Source: Pseudaestuariivita rosea (GTDB lineage Bacteria; Pseudomonadota; Alphaproteobacteria; Rhodobacterales; Rhodobacteraceae). Taken from it: a DNA stretch of 64,000 nucleotides. Both the position numbers and the translations under genes were made by a program. Shown here in pieces: positions 45,110-54,313 of the stretch. Numbering within the stretch: the stretch's first letter is position 1; every line of letters starts with the position of its first letter. Where the stretch lies: contig NZ_JACNMP010000002.1 of the NCBI RefSeq assembly GCF_017592335.1, positions 81,973 through 145,972 of the forward strand, read 5' to 3'. The notes under the pieces are model-generated. The model ran no database searches and had not been told where the DNA came from. It saw only the letters and a list, made by a program, of their open reading frames with translations.

Positions 45110-45285
45110 TTTGTAACTTGCTTTCATTTAAGGCCAGAATGCCCCGGATGAAAGCAGCTAAATCAGGTTTGATGCTTTTTTGATGCGGATTGATCGCATG
45201 TGATCAGGGGCAATCCACAGATTTCCTTTGGTCAACCAGGCCCGGCTTACAAGATAGCATTCCCGACGCAGGACGCAATCAGACT

Positions 45286-46374
45286 TCATGCGCGGGACGG
45301 GAAGACGAAGCATCTGTCACGCCGGATCATCAGCCAAAGTGGTGTGCCGGGTTTGGGCAGAAAGACCGACGGCACAGTGGTGCGCAGCAGCGAATTGTCG
45401 AAGTCCATCCTGAATTCAACCAGGCTTTCGTTGCCCATGAACCGTGCCCGTTCCACCAGGCCCCGCGCCGGGGTGCCGTCCTGCGGGGTGGGATTGGGTC
45501 CGCGCCCCTGCCGGTCGAAGTCGATCTTGATGTGCTGGGGCCGGATCACGATATCAACCCATGCCCCATCGGGCACGCCGGGGGCCAGAAACTGACCAAA
45601 GGCCGTTTCCGTCAGCGCCCCTCGAACCTGACCGCGTATCACATTGATATCGCTGAAAAAAGCGGCGGCCTGACGATCAACGGGCGCGTTGTAAAGGTTA
45701 TAGGGCGCCCCCTGTTGTACGATCTTGCCGTCGCGCATCAGGGCGATTTCGTCGGCCATGCGCATCGCCTCATCGGGTTCATGCGTGACCAGCAGAACGG
45801 CGGTGCCTTCCTCTTTCAACACGGCCAGCGTGTCGTCGCGAATTTCGTCCCGCAGGCGGTTATCAAGGCCCGAAAACGGTTCATCCATCAGCATGATCTT
45901 CGGCCGTGGCGCCAGCGCACGCACCAAGGCGACCCGTTGTTGTTCGCCCCCCGACAGCTGATGCGGATAGCTGTCGATATAGCGTTCCAGATCGACCCGG
46001 CGCAGCAATTGGGCGACACGGGCGCGTTTGTCTTCGCGCGAGCCCTTCAGGCCAAAGGCCACATTATCGGCGACGCTTAGATGCGGGAACAGGGAAAAAT
46101 CCTGAAACATCAGACCGATAGAGCGCTTTTCGGGCGGCACGCGGAAAATCGTGTCGCAGATCAGGTCCCCATCCGCGTGGATCGTGCCGCTATCCTGCAC
46201 CTCGACGCCTGCGATGATGCGCAGGGTGGTCGATTTGCCGCAGCCCGACGGCCCCAGCAGACAGGTGACTTGCCCCGGCTCGATCGCCAGCGACACGTCA
46301 TCGACAACATTTCTGCCGCCAAACGCGCGTTTTATGTTTCTTATTTCCAGCCGCGGCGGCGTTCGGTCTGTCAT
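45286..46374 (-). CDS. ABC transporter ATP-binding protein (FbpC/PotA-like)
   Basis: 362-residue ATPase of the MalK/FbpC/PotA type. Walker A is GPSGCGKST (41-49), the signature LSGGEQQR, Walker B IMLMDEP, and the H-loop VTHEPDE. A C-terminal TOBE-like domain (about 240-360) follows. It would energise import of iron, a polyamine or a similar solute. No permease or binding protein is adjacent, so partners are elsewhere. The ATG at 46374 has GGGCAGGAC just upstream; a TTG at 46386 is possible. Confidence 0.87.
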   Translation of the reverse strand: MTDRTPPRLEIRNIKRAFGGRNVVDDVSLAIEPGQVTCLLGPSGCGKSTTLRIIAGVEVQDSGTIHADGDLICDTIFRVPPEKRSIGLMFQDFSLFPHLSVADNVAFGLKGSREDKRARVAQLLRRVDLERYIDSYPHQLSGGEQQRVALVRALAPRPKIMLMDEPFSGLDNRLRDEIRDDTLAVLKEEGTAVLLVTHEPDEAMRMADEIALMRDGKIVQQGAPYNLYNAPVDRQAAAFFSDINVIRGQVRGALTETAFGQFLAPGVPDGAWVDIVIRPQHIKIDFDRQGRGPNPTPQDGTPARGLVERARFMGNESLVEFRMDFDNSLLRTTVPSVFLPKPGTPLWLMIRRDRCFVFPSRA

Positions 46375-46435
46375 CGTCCTGCCCAATTCCCGATCAAACT
46401 AATCGGAATTCGGCGTCAGATAGCAAGCCCGCCGT

Positions 46436-47476
46436 TTAGCAGCAAGGGGCCTCGGACCCTTCGTCGTCAAATGGCGCGTTGGCCCCACAGCCTTCGAAGA
46501 CGCCATAATGGGTATCGAAATCGCCGATAAACTGGAAATGATCCGCAAAACGGGTGTCCGCCAGCATCATCCATGTGTTCCCGCAGACGGGGAAGACCTT
46601 GCCGGTTTCCATCACATGGTGATCATCCAGCACAAAGGCGTGGGGCGCGTTTTCGATGGTGCCTTTATAGATCACGGCCTGACCGTAGTCTTCGCATTCA
46701 GGTTCCAGCGTGGGCAGCTTGAACAGCCGGTACGTGGCCGAGGTAAAGCGGATCGGGGCCACGCGTTCCTCAAGCACGGGGTTTTCGATGGTCAGTGGGC
46801 GGTGTTCCACCAGACGCGGGTCCAGAAAACCGGCCTTGCGCGCAATCGTCTGAAAATCGCCCCAATAAAGCGCACCGGACAGGCATTCGCCATACAGGAT
46901 CTCATCCTCGCGAAGGGCTTGCGGCACGCGGCGGTCGGCGTAGACATCGGAAAAATACATCTCGCCCCCCGGTTTCAGCAGGTTATAGGCCCCGCGCAGC
47001 ACGGCCAGTTTATCGGTGGCCAGATTGACGACGCAGTTCGACACGATGATATCGAACGACCCGGGTTCCAGCGGCAGCTGATCCAGCGTTTCGATATAGC
47101 CCTTGTGGAATTCGGTGTTGGGCTTGGCGTATCCGAAGCGATCCGCATGATAATCCTGATGCGCCCGGGCGACGGCCAGTTGTTCGTCGGTCATATCGAC
47201 ACCCACGACGTGGCCCTCTTCGCCCACCAGGGCGGCCAGCGCATAGACATCACGCCCCGCGCCACAGCCCAGATCCAGAATGCGCGCGCCCTTCAGACCC
47301 GTGGGCGCGATCAGCCCGCAGCCGTAATAGCGCGTCAGAACCTCATCATGAACCTTTGACAGCACGTCTTTCAGGTAACGCGGCATCTCGGCCGGGGTGC
47401 AGCAGGCGTTGGTCTGCAGATCATCGCTGGATTGCAGGACCTTGCCGTAATAGTCCTGAACATTTTCGTGCTTCAT
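46436..47476 (-). CDS. arsM: Arsenite methyltransferase
   Basis: 346-residue SAM-dependent enzyme that methylates As(III). The SAM motif is DLGCGAGRD (68-76). The arsenic-binding cysteines are recognisable: Cys25/26 (TNACCTP), Cys148 (IVSNCVVN) and Cys198 (LYGECLSG). The C-terminus ends in a Cys pair (APCC), often seen in this group. No ars operon or ArsR is adjacent; an inverted repeat TGACA-TTC-TGTCA lies about 85 bases upstream (47562-47574). It is monocistronic and divergent from pdxJ. Confidence 0.88.
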   Translation of the reverse strand: MKHENVQDYYGKVLQSSDDLQTNACCTPAEMPRYLKDVLSKVHDEVLTRYYGCGLIAPTGLKGARILDLGCGAGRDVYALAALVGEEGHVVGVDMTDEQLAVARAHQDYHADRFGYAKPNTEFHKGYIETLDQLPLEPGSFDIIVSNCVVNLATDKLAVLRGAYNLLKPGGEMYFSDVYADRRVPQALREDEILYGECLSGALYWGDFQTIARKAGFLDPRLVEHRPLTIENPVLEERVAPIRFTSATYRLFKLPTLEPECEDYGQAVIYKGTIENAPHAFVLDDHHVMETGKVFPVCGNTWMMLADTRFADHFQFIGDFDTHYGVFEGCGANAPFDDEGSEAPCC

Positions 47477-47647
47477 CGTCGGGCCTCGTGATTACCATTT
47501 CGTTTTGGCTAAACATGTCAGCCTGCCCTGACAATCAGCAAATCGCATACTCACACCGACGTGACATTCTGTCATCTATGGGGGCAGGAAGTGGTTGACG
47601 TAAGGGCCGCGAAAGGTAGGGTCTGCGGCAGGACAGGAGGGCCGGAT

Positions 47648-48409
47648 ATGGCAGAGCGTGGCAAGCTGAGACTGGGTGTGAACATCGACCATGTCGCGAC
47701 CGTGCGGAATGCACGGGGCGGCGATTATCCGGACCCGTTGCGCGCGGCAAAGCTGGCCGAACAGGCGGGCGCAGATGGGATCACGGCGCATCTGCGCGAA
47801 GACCGCCGCCATATCTCGGACGCGGATATCGAAGGGCTGATGGACGTGCTGTCGGTGCCGCTGAATTTCGAGATGGCCGCGACGGATGAGATGCAGCAGA
47901 TTGCCCTGCGTCACAAACCCCACGCGGTTTGCATCGTGCCCGAACGGCGCGAAGAACGCACGACCGAAGGCGGGCTGGAAGTCGCGCGTGAGGAAAACAA
48001 ACTGGCGCATTTCATTGCACCCCTGCGCGATGCCGGGTGCCGCGTGTCGATCTTTATCGCCGCCGACCGGCGTCAGATCGAAGCCGCGCACCGGATCGGC
48101 GCGCAGGTGATCGAACTGCACACCGGGTCCTATTGCGATGCCCATGCCGAGGGGCGGTTTGACGACCGCGACCGCGAACTGGCCGCGCTGGTGGACATGG
48201 CCGGTTTTGCCGATGATCTGGGGCTTGAGGTGCACGCGGGCCATGGTCTGAACTATGAAACGGTCAAGCCAGTTGCTGCGATACCCCAGGTGATGGAGCT
48301 GAACATCGGCCATTTCCTAATTGGTGAGGCGATCTTTCTGGGCCTCGACCCCGCCATCCGCAAAATGCGCGCGTTGGTGGACGACGCGCGGGCTGATCAG
48401 GTGGCGTGA
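47648..48409 (+). CDS. pdxJ: Pyridoxine 5'-phosphate synthase
   Basis: Joins 1-deoxyxylulose-5-phosphate and 3-amino-2-oxopropyl phosphate to pyridoxine 5'-phosphate in the DXP-dependent vitamin B6 pathway. 253 residues. The N-terminus [19 protein letters not shown] is diagnostic, followed by [31 protein letters not shown] and the C-terminal [22 protein letters not shown]. The ATG at 47648 has AGGAGG upstream; the open frame before it lacks homology. Confidence 0.97.
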   Translation: MAERGKLRLGVNIDHVATVRNARGGDYPDPLRAAKLAEQAGADGITAHLREDRRHISDADIEGLMDVLSVPLNFEMAATDEMQQIALRHKPHAVCIVPERREERTTEGGLEVAREENKLAHFIAPLRDAGCRVSIFIAADRRQIEAAHRIGAQVIELHTGSYCDAHAEGRFDDRDRELAALVDMAGFADDLGLEVHAGHGLNYETVKPVAAIPQVMELNIGHFLIGEAIFLGLDPAIRKMRALVDDARADQVA

Positions 48410-48430
48410 AAGGTTCTATCCCGCCATGAT

Positions 48431-48482
48431 GCATTGCTGGCGCAATGCAGCCTTCGGCGAGAGTATTTGGGGAACAATAAAG
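48431..48482. repeat. Hairpin and degenerate copy of the dispersed palindrome
   Basis: GCATTG-CTGGCG-CAATGC (48431-48448) is followed by a stretch (48449-48482) that matches the left half of the repeats at 26551 and 32278: CCTTCGGCGA then GAGTATTT. The right arm is missing. It lies between convergent pdxJ and smpB. Confidence 0.5.
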
Positions 48483-48487
48483 GCGAG

Positions 48488-48964
48488 TTATTCGCCGTGT
48501 CTTAATAGCCGCTGCTTCTGGCGGCCCCAATCCCGTTTGGCCTCGGTCGCGCGTTTGTCGACGTTTTTCTTACCCTTCGCCACGCCGATCTTTAGCTTCA
48601 CCAGGCCTTTGTGATTGAAATACATCACCAGCGGCACGATGGTCATGCCCTGCCGGGATGTCGCCTGCCAAAGCCGTGCGACCTCACGCCGTGAGGCCAG
48701 CAACTTGCGCTTGCGCCGTTCCTCATGCCCGAATGTCTTGGCCTGCGCATAAAGCGGGATGTAGCTGTTGGTCAGCCACAGCTCTCCATCCTCAACCGCC
48801 ACATAGCTTTCGGCAATATTCGCCTGACCCCCGCGCAGGGATTTCACCTCGGACCCCATCAGAATGATGCCGACTTCGATATCATCCTCGATCGCGTAAT
48901 CGTACCGCGCGCGGCGGTTTTCGGCGATCACCTTATAGTTTGGGTCTGTCTTCACCTTGGCCAT
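48488..48964 (-). CDS. smpB: SsrA-binding protein SmpB
   Basis: 158-residue RNA-binding protein that delivers tmRNA to stalled ribosomes. It has the SmpB beta-barrel: [39 protein letters not shown], and a basic C-terminal tail ([20 protein letters not shown]) that reads the empty decoding channel. I start at MAKVKTDPN (48964); a longer frame to 48985 adds non-conserved residues. It is convergent with pdxJ, and the ssrA gene is not in the window. Confidence 0.97.
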   Translation of the reverse strand: MAKVKTDPNYKVIAENRRARYDYAIEDDIEVGIILMGSEVKSLRGGQANIAESYVAVEDGELWLTNSYIPLYAQAKTFGHEERRKRKLLASRREVARLWQATSRQGMTIVPLVMYFNHKGLVKLKIGVAKGKKNVDKRATEAKRDWGRQKQRLLRHGE

Positions 48965-49007
48965 GACGCCGCGATATAGGCCCAATCGCCCCGCAATCCA
49001 AGGGCCA

Positions 49008-49895
49008 TTACACGCATTCCCGCAGCCACCTGATAAAGGTCTGCAGATTTTTCGACTTGGGGCCCTTTCGGGTGACGATGTAGTAGTTCAGCTCAGGATC
49101 ATCCTGTTCTTCAACCGCGATCAGTTTGCCCGCTGCCAGATCGGGTTCCAGAATGGCGCGGGGCTGAATTGACAGGCCATAGCCCGCCCGGACCGCCGAC
49201 AGCACCATCTGGTTCGTGTCGTACAGCGTCACCTGATGTTGCTCAAACATCAGCCGCCGCGCCTTTTCCCAGCTTTTGTATTCCTTGCCCAGATTGTCGA
49301 TGAACCACTGCGTCTTTTCGGGCCAGCTGCCGTCTGGGTTGCGGGTCGCCACGACCTTGGGCGTGCCGACCATGACGAAATTGGCGGGCACCAGTTTTTC
49401 CACGTCACACTCGGGCCAGTGCCCCCGCCCGAACCGCAGCGCAAGGTCAAAGCCATCGCGGCGCAGATCAACCATCTCGGCCGAGGGCGTCAGTGACAAT
49501 TCGATCTGCGGGTGTTTTGCCCAGAAGCTGCCCAGACGCGGCATCAACCAGTATTCTGTGAAAGAGGCCGTGACCGACACCCGCAGCGGGGCCGCAGCGC
49601 GATCGGCTTTCATCGTCGCGATCTCATCCCCGATATGGCCGAAACCAGTGGCCAGGGCCGCCGCCAGACGTCGCCCGTCATCGGTCAGTTCCATTTTGCG
49701 ACCCTGCCGGTTCATCAGGCTGGTTTCCAGATCAGCCTCAAGCGTGCGGATGTGCTGGGAAATTGCAGCATGGGTGACATTCAGCACCTTTGCAGCGTCA
49801 GTTAAACTTTCAAGTCGCGCAGCGGCTTCAAAGGCACGCAGGGCGGAAAGTGATGGTACAATGCGCCAATCGATGCTCATGGATTGATTAAACAT
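49008..49895 (-). CDS. LysR-family regulator (GcvA-like)
   Basis: 295-residue LysR-type regulator. The N-terminal helix-turn-helix ([20 protein letters not shown], then [17 protein letters not shown]) closely resembles GcvA/AmpR-type members, followed by the effector-binding domain. The start may be ATG 49895 or 49880 (MSIDWRIVP); neither has a clear Shine-Dalgarno. It diverges from a 53-residue gene, the classical arrangement in which a LysR protein controls its neighbour. Confidence 0.87.
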   Translation of the reverse strand: MFNQSMSIDWRIVPSLSALRAFEAAARLESLTDAAKVLNVTHAAISQHIRTLEADLETSLMNRQGRKMELTDDGRRLAAALATGFGHIGDEIATMKADRAAAPLRVSVTASFTEYWLMPRLGSFWAKHPQIELSLTPSAEMVDLRRDGFDLALRFGRGHWPECDVEKLVPANFVMVGTPKVVATRNPDGSWPEKTQWFIDNLGKEYKSWEKARRLMFEQHQVTLYDTNQMVLSAVRAGYGLSIQPRAILEPDLAAGKLIAVEEQDDPELNYYIVTRKGPKSKNLQTFIRWLRECV

Positions 49896-49985
49896 TAGTT
49901 CAACTTACAGATCAATATTATTCGTGACTCGGTTATCACAGCAGCGCCTGCTACTTTCAGATCATCGGATATGAAAAAGGAGAGC

Positions 49986-50147
49986 ATGATGTTAACCGTT
50001 ATCGCAGACGCCCTGATGACCGCCACACGCAGCAAACGCCCTGACCTGACACTGGACTACGACGAACGCCGCCGCCGGAGGGAAGCCGACCGTCAAGCCG
50101 ACGCCGAATTTCTGCGCCGTTGGAACAGGTTCACGGGGATGTGGTGA
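49986..50147 (+). CDS. Small charged hypothetical protein (53 aa)
   Basis: A 53-residue gene with a strong ribosome-binding site (AAAAAGGAGAG immediately before ATGATG). It ends in TGA and is followed at once by a strong terminator. The product has a short N-terminal helix, then a very charged segment (YDERRRRREADRQADAEFLRR) and a C-terminal WNRFTGMW. Base composition and codon use are those of real genes here. I do not recognise the family. An in-frame ATG at 49970 overlaps the ribosome-binding site and is less likely. Divergence from the LysR gene suggests it is that regulator's target. Confidence 0.75.
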   Translation: MMLTVIADALMTATRSKRPDLTLDYDERRRRREADRQADAEFLRRWNRFTGMW

Positions 50148-50151
50148 AACC

Positions 50152-50174
50152 GGGCCGCCCGTTGAGGGCGGCCC
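50152..50174 (+). terminator. Strong hairpin terminator of the small gene
   Basis: GGGCCGCCC-GTTGA-GGGCGGCCC, a perfect 9-bp GC stem with a 5-base loop, beginning four bases after the stop codon of the 53-residue gene. Only ATTTG follows, so the T-run is weak, but the stem is very stable. Confidence 0.75.
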
Positions 50175-50191
50175 ATTTGCATAGAACAGAG

Positions 50192-50377
50192 TTATCGTTG
50201 TCTAATGCGAACACCGCTTAGGTCCATCAAGTATGCAAGTATAGGGTCAAGAGCGATATTCACTAGGTATATTAGTGGAATTACTAGGAGCAACTTGAGT
50301 ACGAAACGAACCCATTTGTTTCTCAATAACGCATGATGTTTAAGCGTCTTCATGGATATGTTACTGAGTTGCTTCAT
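50192..50377 (-). CDS. Possible small membrane protein (61 aa)
   Basis: A 61-codon frame predicting a basic N-terminus (KTLKHHALLRNKWVRF) and one hydrophobic helix (VLKLLLVIPLIYLVNIALDPI), then a short tail. The DNA is AT-rich with codons rare in this genome (CTA, ATA, AGA), so it is either foreign or not a gene. No good Shine-Dalgarno precedes either possible ATG (50377, 50353). The remaining sequence up to dapA (50378-50443) shows nothing else. Confidence 0.4.
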   Translation of the reverse strand: MKQLSNISMKTLKHHALLRNKWVRFVLKLLLVIPLIYLVNIALDPILAYLMDLSGVRIRQR

Positions 50378-50443
50378 GCCGAGCCAAGTGTTTTACGACT
50401 TGTGATTTCGATACCTTCCTTGTCCATTCCAACTCGACCTTAA

Positions 50444-51316
50444 TCAGTTGATCAACCCTGCATGGATCATCGCATCCTTGATCACCAGCTTCGTGCCATC
50501 GGTCAGACGCGTCAGCGGGCTGCGGACGTCTTCGCGGCAAAGGCCCAGCAAAGACAGCCCGTATTTCGCACCCACCAGACCCGGTTCCAGGAAAATCGCA
50601 TGGTGCAACGGCATCAGACGGTCCTGATAGTCCAGCGCTTTCGCATAATCGCCGTCCAGCGTCGCCTCTTGAAACTCGGCGCACAACCGCGGGGCCACGT
50701 TGGCCGTGACCGAAATGCACCCAACGCCCCCATGGGCATTGAACCCAAGGGCCGAGGCATCCTCGCCCGACACCTGAACAAAATCCTTACCGCAGGTCTG
50801 GCGCTGATAGCTGACCCGCGTGATATCGCCCGTGGCGTCCTTAACACCCACGATCATCGGGTGTTCCGCCAGCTTGCCCATCGTTTCAGGCGACATATCC
50901 ACAACCGACCGGCCGGGGATGTTATAAATGATGATCGGCAACCCACAATCGGCCGCCGCCAGATAATGTTCGATCAGCCCGCGTTGGGTTGGCTTGTTAT
51001 AATAGGGCGTCACCACCAGGGCGGCATCGGCGCCCACGGCTTTGGCCTGGTTGACCAGCCGAACGGTTTCAATCGTATTATTCGACCCCGCACCAGCAAC
51101 GACGGGAATACGGCCATCCGCAGCCTTCACAACGGTTTCGACCACTGTGTCATGTTCCGCGTGGCTTAGCGTTGGGCTTTCGCCGGTCGTACCCACGGGC
51201 ACAATACCATGGCTGCCCTGGTTGATATGCCATTCGACCAGCTTTTTCAGCGTATCCAGATCCAGCTGGCCGTCCGCGAACGGCGTGACGAGGGCGGGTA
51301 GGGACCCTTTGATCAT
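50444..51316 (-). CDS. dapA: 4-hydroxy-tetrahydrodipicolinate synthase
   Basis: Condenses pyruvate and aspartate semialdehyde in the lysine/diaminopimelate pathway. 290 residues. Schiff-base Lys159 is in VGVKDATGD; Tyr131 lies in IIYNIPGRS and the Thr pair in [12 protein letters not shown] start at [12 protein letters not shown] (51316), with AAAAGG nine bases upstream; an ATG at 51325 abuts that site. It is divergent from a murein-degrading transglycosylase, both linked to cell-wall metabolism. Confidence 0.96.
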   Translation of the reverse strand: MIKGSLPALVTPFADGQLDLDTLKKLVEWHINQGSHGIVPVGTTGESPTLSHAEHDTVVETVVKAADGRIPVVAGAGSNNTIETVRLVNQAKAVGADAALVVTPYYNKPTQRGLIEHYLAAADCGLPIIIYNIPGRSVVDMSPETMGKLAEHPMIVGVKDATGDITRVSYQRQTCGKDFVQVSGEDASALGFNAHGGVGCISVTANVAPRLCAEFQEATLDGDYAKALDYQDRLMPLHHAIFLEPGLVGAKYGLSLLGLCREDVRSPLTRLTDGTKLVIKDAMIHAGLIN

Positions 51317-51468
51317 GGCACGCATCCTTTTTGTTGTGGGCACAACACAGCCCGTCATAAATGTGGCGAACACTAGCCGCCGTTGACGCACTTGCCAAGA
51401 ATAGGGTTTGATGTCCAGCCGTTGCAGGTTACCTTTAATGTCAACGCTGATGTCTCACCGGGATTTGA

Positions 51469-53478
51469 ATGCGCTTTTTTCCCGCCATTACAATGATGTT
51501 TCTTGCTCTGCCGATCAGCCCGTCTGCGGCCCAGGACAGACGTGACGGCTTGGCGTTGCTTGCGGCGTTTCGGGCAATAAACCAAGGGGAATGGGATCAG
51601 GCGCGCGAGGCCGCCGAAAGGCGCAGTGCGCTGCTGGCTGATATCATCGAATGGCGCCGTCTGCGCGAAGCGGGCGGTACGCTGGATGAGACGAATCGCT
51701 TTCTGCAGAAAAACGGCGACTGGCCCGGTCTGCAGCGTCTGCGTCGCGTGGGCGAACAGAATTTGACCCCCAATGTGCCCGCCGATCAGGTGCTGGCCTA
51801 TTTTAAGGATCAACCGCCGCAAACAGGCCACGGGATGCTGCGAAAATCCATCGCCTTGCGTCAGACCGGTCAGGCGCAGCAGGCTGATGCGCTGATCGTG
51901 CAGGCCTGGCGCGAACAGACACTGACCAAAGCCGAATTTGCCACCTATCTGACCCAGCACACCAAACTGCTGACATCGCACCACGAGGCGCGGATCGATA
52001 TGCTGCTGTGGCGCGGCCGGTTGGTCGAGGCGGAACGCCTGATGCCCCTGATCAACGACGACCAAAAGAAACTGGCCGCCGCCCGCATGGGTCTGCAACG
52101 CAACATCAGCGGTGTCGATGATCTGATCAAAGCCGTGCCCGATGATCTGCGCAACGCGCCCGGTCTGGCCTTTGATCGGTTTGAATGGCGTGTGAAACGC
52201 GGGTTTCGCGACGGCGCGCTTGAGATTTTGCAGCAGCATTCGGTCAGCGCCGACATGCTGGGCCGCCCCGAAGAATGGGCCAACAGGCGGCGCCTGCTGG
52301 CGCGTCAGGATATGCGAAACGGCAACGCCGGGCGCGCCTATGCGCTGGCCGCCAATCACCACCTGACGGCGGGCAGCCACTTTGCGGATCTGGAATGGCT
52401 GGCGGGCTATATCGCGCTGCGCAAGCTGAACAAGCCCGATGTGGCCATCGCACATTTCGAACGCTTCTCGGATGCCGTCGGCAGCCCCATTTCCAAAGGT
52501 CGCGCAGGCTATTGGCTGGGCCGCGCGTATGAGGTCGCCGGCAATCCCACCGCCGCCGGCCGCGCCTATGCCGAGGGCGCGCAATATCAGACCAGCTTTT
52601 ATGGTCTTCTGGCCGCCGAGCGCCTGCAACTGCCCATGATGCCGTCACTGGTGCACGGGCTGGACGCGCAGGACTGGCGGGGCGCAGATTTTGTCGATAG
52701 CTCGGTCTTTCAGGCGGCGCAACTGCTGCTGCAATCCGGTCATCGCGATCTGGCCGAGATGTTTCTGACCCACTTGGCCGAAAGTCTGAATGCAAAAGGG
52801 GTCGCGCAACTGGCAAAATTTGCCATGGATCAGGGCGAACCCCATCTGGCGGTCATGATCGGCAAACGCGCAACGGGCCATGGTGTGACCGTGCCCGCCG
52901 CCATGTTCCCTGTGCATCCGCTGGCTGACGAAAATCTGACCGTGCCGCCCGAATTGGCCCTGGCCATCGCCCGGCGCGAAAGCGAATTTGACCCCACCGT
53001 CCGCAGCCGCGTAGGCGCGCGGGGGCTGATGCAGCTGATGCCCGCCACCGCCCGCGCCGTGGCATCAGATCTTGATCTTGACTATACCACCGCCAAACTG
53101 TCCGACCCCGATTTCAACGCCACTCTTGGCGTGGCCTATCTGGAGGATCTGACCCAGATGTTCGGCCCGTCCTACGTGCTGGTCGCTGCTGCCTATAACG
53201 CTGGCCCCAGTCGCCCCCGCCGCTGGATGACCGAACATGGCGATCCGCGCACCGGCGACATCGACCCCATCGACTGGATCGAACACATCGAATTCCGCGA
53301 AACCCGGAACTATGTCATGCGCGTCATGGAATCTCTGCCCGTTTACCGCGCACAACTCACCGGGCACCCCCAGCCCCTGCGCCTGACCGAAGAACTGATC
53401 GGAACCTATCCCGTCATTCGTCCCCGGATGCGCCCGGATGGGGATCGGACCGAACTTGTCGTGCCCGCGACAGAGTGA
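51469..53478 (+). CDS. Soluble lytic murein transglycosylase (SLT70-like)
   Basis: 669-residue periplasmic enzyme that cleaves peptidoglycan glycan strands with formation of 1,6-anhydroMurNAc ends. It has a signal peptide (about 1-21, cleaved near SAAQ), a long superhelical U-domain of alpha repeats, and a C-terminal SLT domain. The catalytic Glu is in IARRESEFDP (about residue 504), followed by GLMQLMPATA and AAYNAGPSRPRRW. The tail overlaps the convergent DMT transporter gene by 65 bases. Confidence 0.93.
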   Translation: MRFFPAITMMFLALPISPSAAQDRRDGLALLAAFRAINQGEWDQAREAAERRSALLADIIEWRRLREAGGTLDETNRFLQKNGDWPGLQRLRRVGEQNLTPNVPADQVLAYFKDQPPQTGHGMLRKSIALRQTGQAQQADALIVQAWREQTLTKAEFATYLTQHTKLLTSHHEARIDMLLWRGRLVEAERLMPLINDDQKKLAAARMGLQRNISGVDDLIKAVPDDLRNAPGLAFDRFEWRVKRGFRDGALEILQQHSVSADMLGRPEEWANRRRLLARQDMRNGNAGRAYALAANHHLTAGSHFADLEWLAGYIALRKLNKPDVAIAHFERFSDAVGSPISKGRAGYWLGRAYEVAGNPTAAGRAYAEGAQYQTSFYGLLAAERLQLPMMPSLVHGLDAQDWRGADFVDSSVFQAAQLLLQSGHRDLAEMFLTHLAESLNAKGVAQLAKFAMDQGEPHLAVMIGKRATGHGVTVPAAMFPVHPLADENLTVPPELALAIARRESEFDPTVRSRVGARGLMQLMPATARAVASDLDLDYTTAKLSDPDFNATLGVAYLEDLTQMFGPSYVLVAAAYNAGPSRPRRWMTEHGDPRTGDIDPIDWIEHIEFRETRNYVMRVMESLPVYRAQLTGHPQPLRLTEELIGTYPVIRPRMRPDGDRTELVVPATE

Positions 53479-54313
53479 ACAGCCCCGCGCCCACCACAAT
53501 CACCGCCCCGACGATCACATTCCATTCCAGCGTTTCTTCGAAAAACGTCAGCCCCAGCCCCGCCGCAAAGACCAGCTGCAGATAGGCAAAGGGCTGCACC
53601 GCACTGGCCTCGGACACCTCATAGCATTTGATCAGCAGCCAATGCCCAAGCGCCCCGGTCAGGCACAGCGCGCCCATCCACAGCCAATCACGCGCGATCA
53701 TGGGTTCCCAAAACCACGGGCCGACCAGCGTCATCGCCACCGCCCCCGACGTGCCCGTCCAGAAAAAGCTGGTCGCGGCGCTGTCTTTTCGGGCCGCATA
53801 ACGCGTCAGCAACCCATAAAGCGCAAACATCAGGGCCGAGGCCAGCGGTACAAGTGCGGCGGGCGAAAATACCTTGACCCCCGGCTGCAGAATGATCAGT
53901 ACGCCAACAAAGCCGATGCCAATCGCCACCCACCGCCGCCAGCCGACCTTTTCGCCCAGGATCGGCCCTGAAAGCGCCGCGATCAGCAGCGGATAACAGG
54001 TGAAAATCGCGTGGCTTTCCACCAGCCCCAACAGCACAAACGCCAGCACCATCACGCAGATTTCCGTGGCCAGCAGCAGGCCCCGCCCGATCTGCAACAG
54101 CGGTTGTTCTGTGCGTGCCGCGGCCCGTATCCCGCCCGACTGCCGCTGCGATAACGCGATGACAAAGGCCGCAAAGAACCAATAGCGGATCATCACGATC
54201 ATCAGCACATTGTATTCGGCGGCCAGATGGCGCGATATGCCGTCCTGCATGGCAAAAACAAAGGTCGTTGCCACCATCAGCCAGATGCCCAGGCGCGGGT
54301 TCTGCGCCGTCAT
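53414..54313 (-). CDS. DMT-superfamily (EamA) transporter
   Basis: 299-residue inner-membrane protein with ten hydrophobic segments forming two EamA repeats (about 10-140 and 150-290). The family exports amino acids, purines or other metabolites; no substrate can be read. The C-terminal tail (RARQVRSDPHPGASGDE) lies in the 65-base overlap with the transglycosylase gene. Its start overlaps the mnmD stop by four bases, so the two are cotranscribed. Confidence 0.9.
   Translation of the reverse strand: MTAQNPRLGIWLMVATTFVFAMQDGISRHLAAEYNVLMIVMIRYWFFAAFVIALSQRQSGGIRAAARTEQPLLQIGRGLLLATEICVMVLAFVLLGLVESHAIFTCYPLLIAALSGPILGEKVGWRRWVAIGIGFVGVLIILQPGVKVFSPAALVPLASALMFALYGLLTRYAARKDSAATSFFWTGTSGAVAMTLVGPWFWEPMIARDWLWMGALCLTGALGHWLLIKCYEVSEASAVQPFAYLQLVFAAGLGLTFFEETLEWNVIVGAVIVVGAGLFTLSRARQVRSDPHPGASGDE

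Noticed and set aside
46508..47359. 283-codon forward frame opposite arsM
   Set aside because: Composition is that of an antisense shadow; arsM has the complete catalytic motifs.
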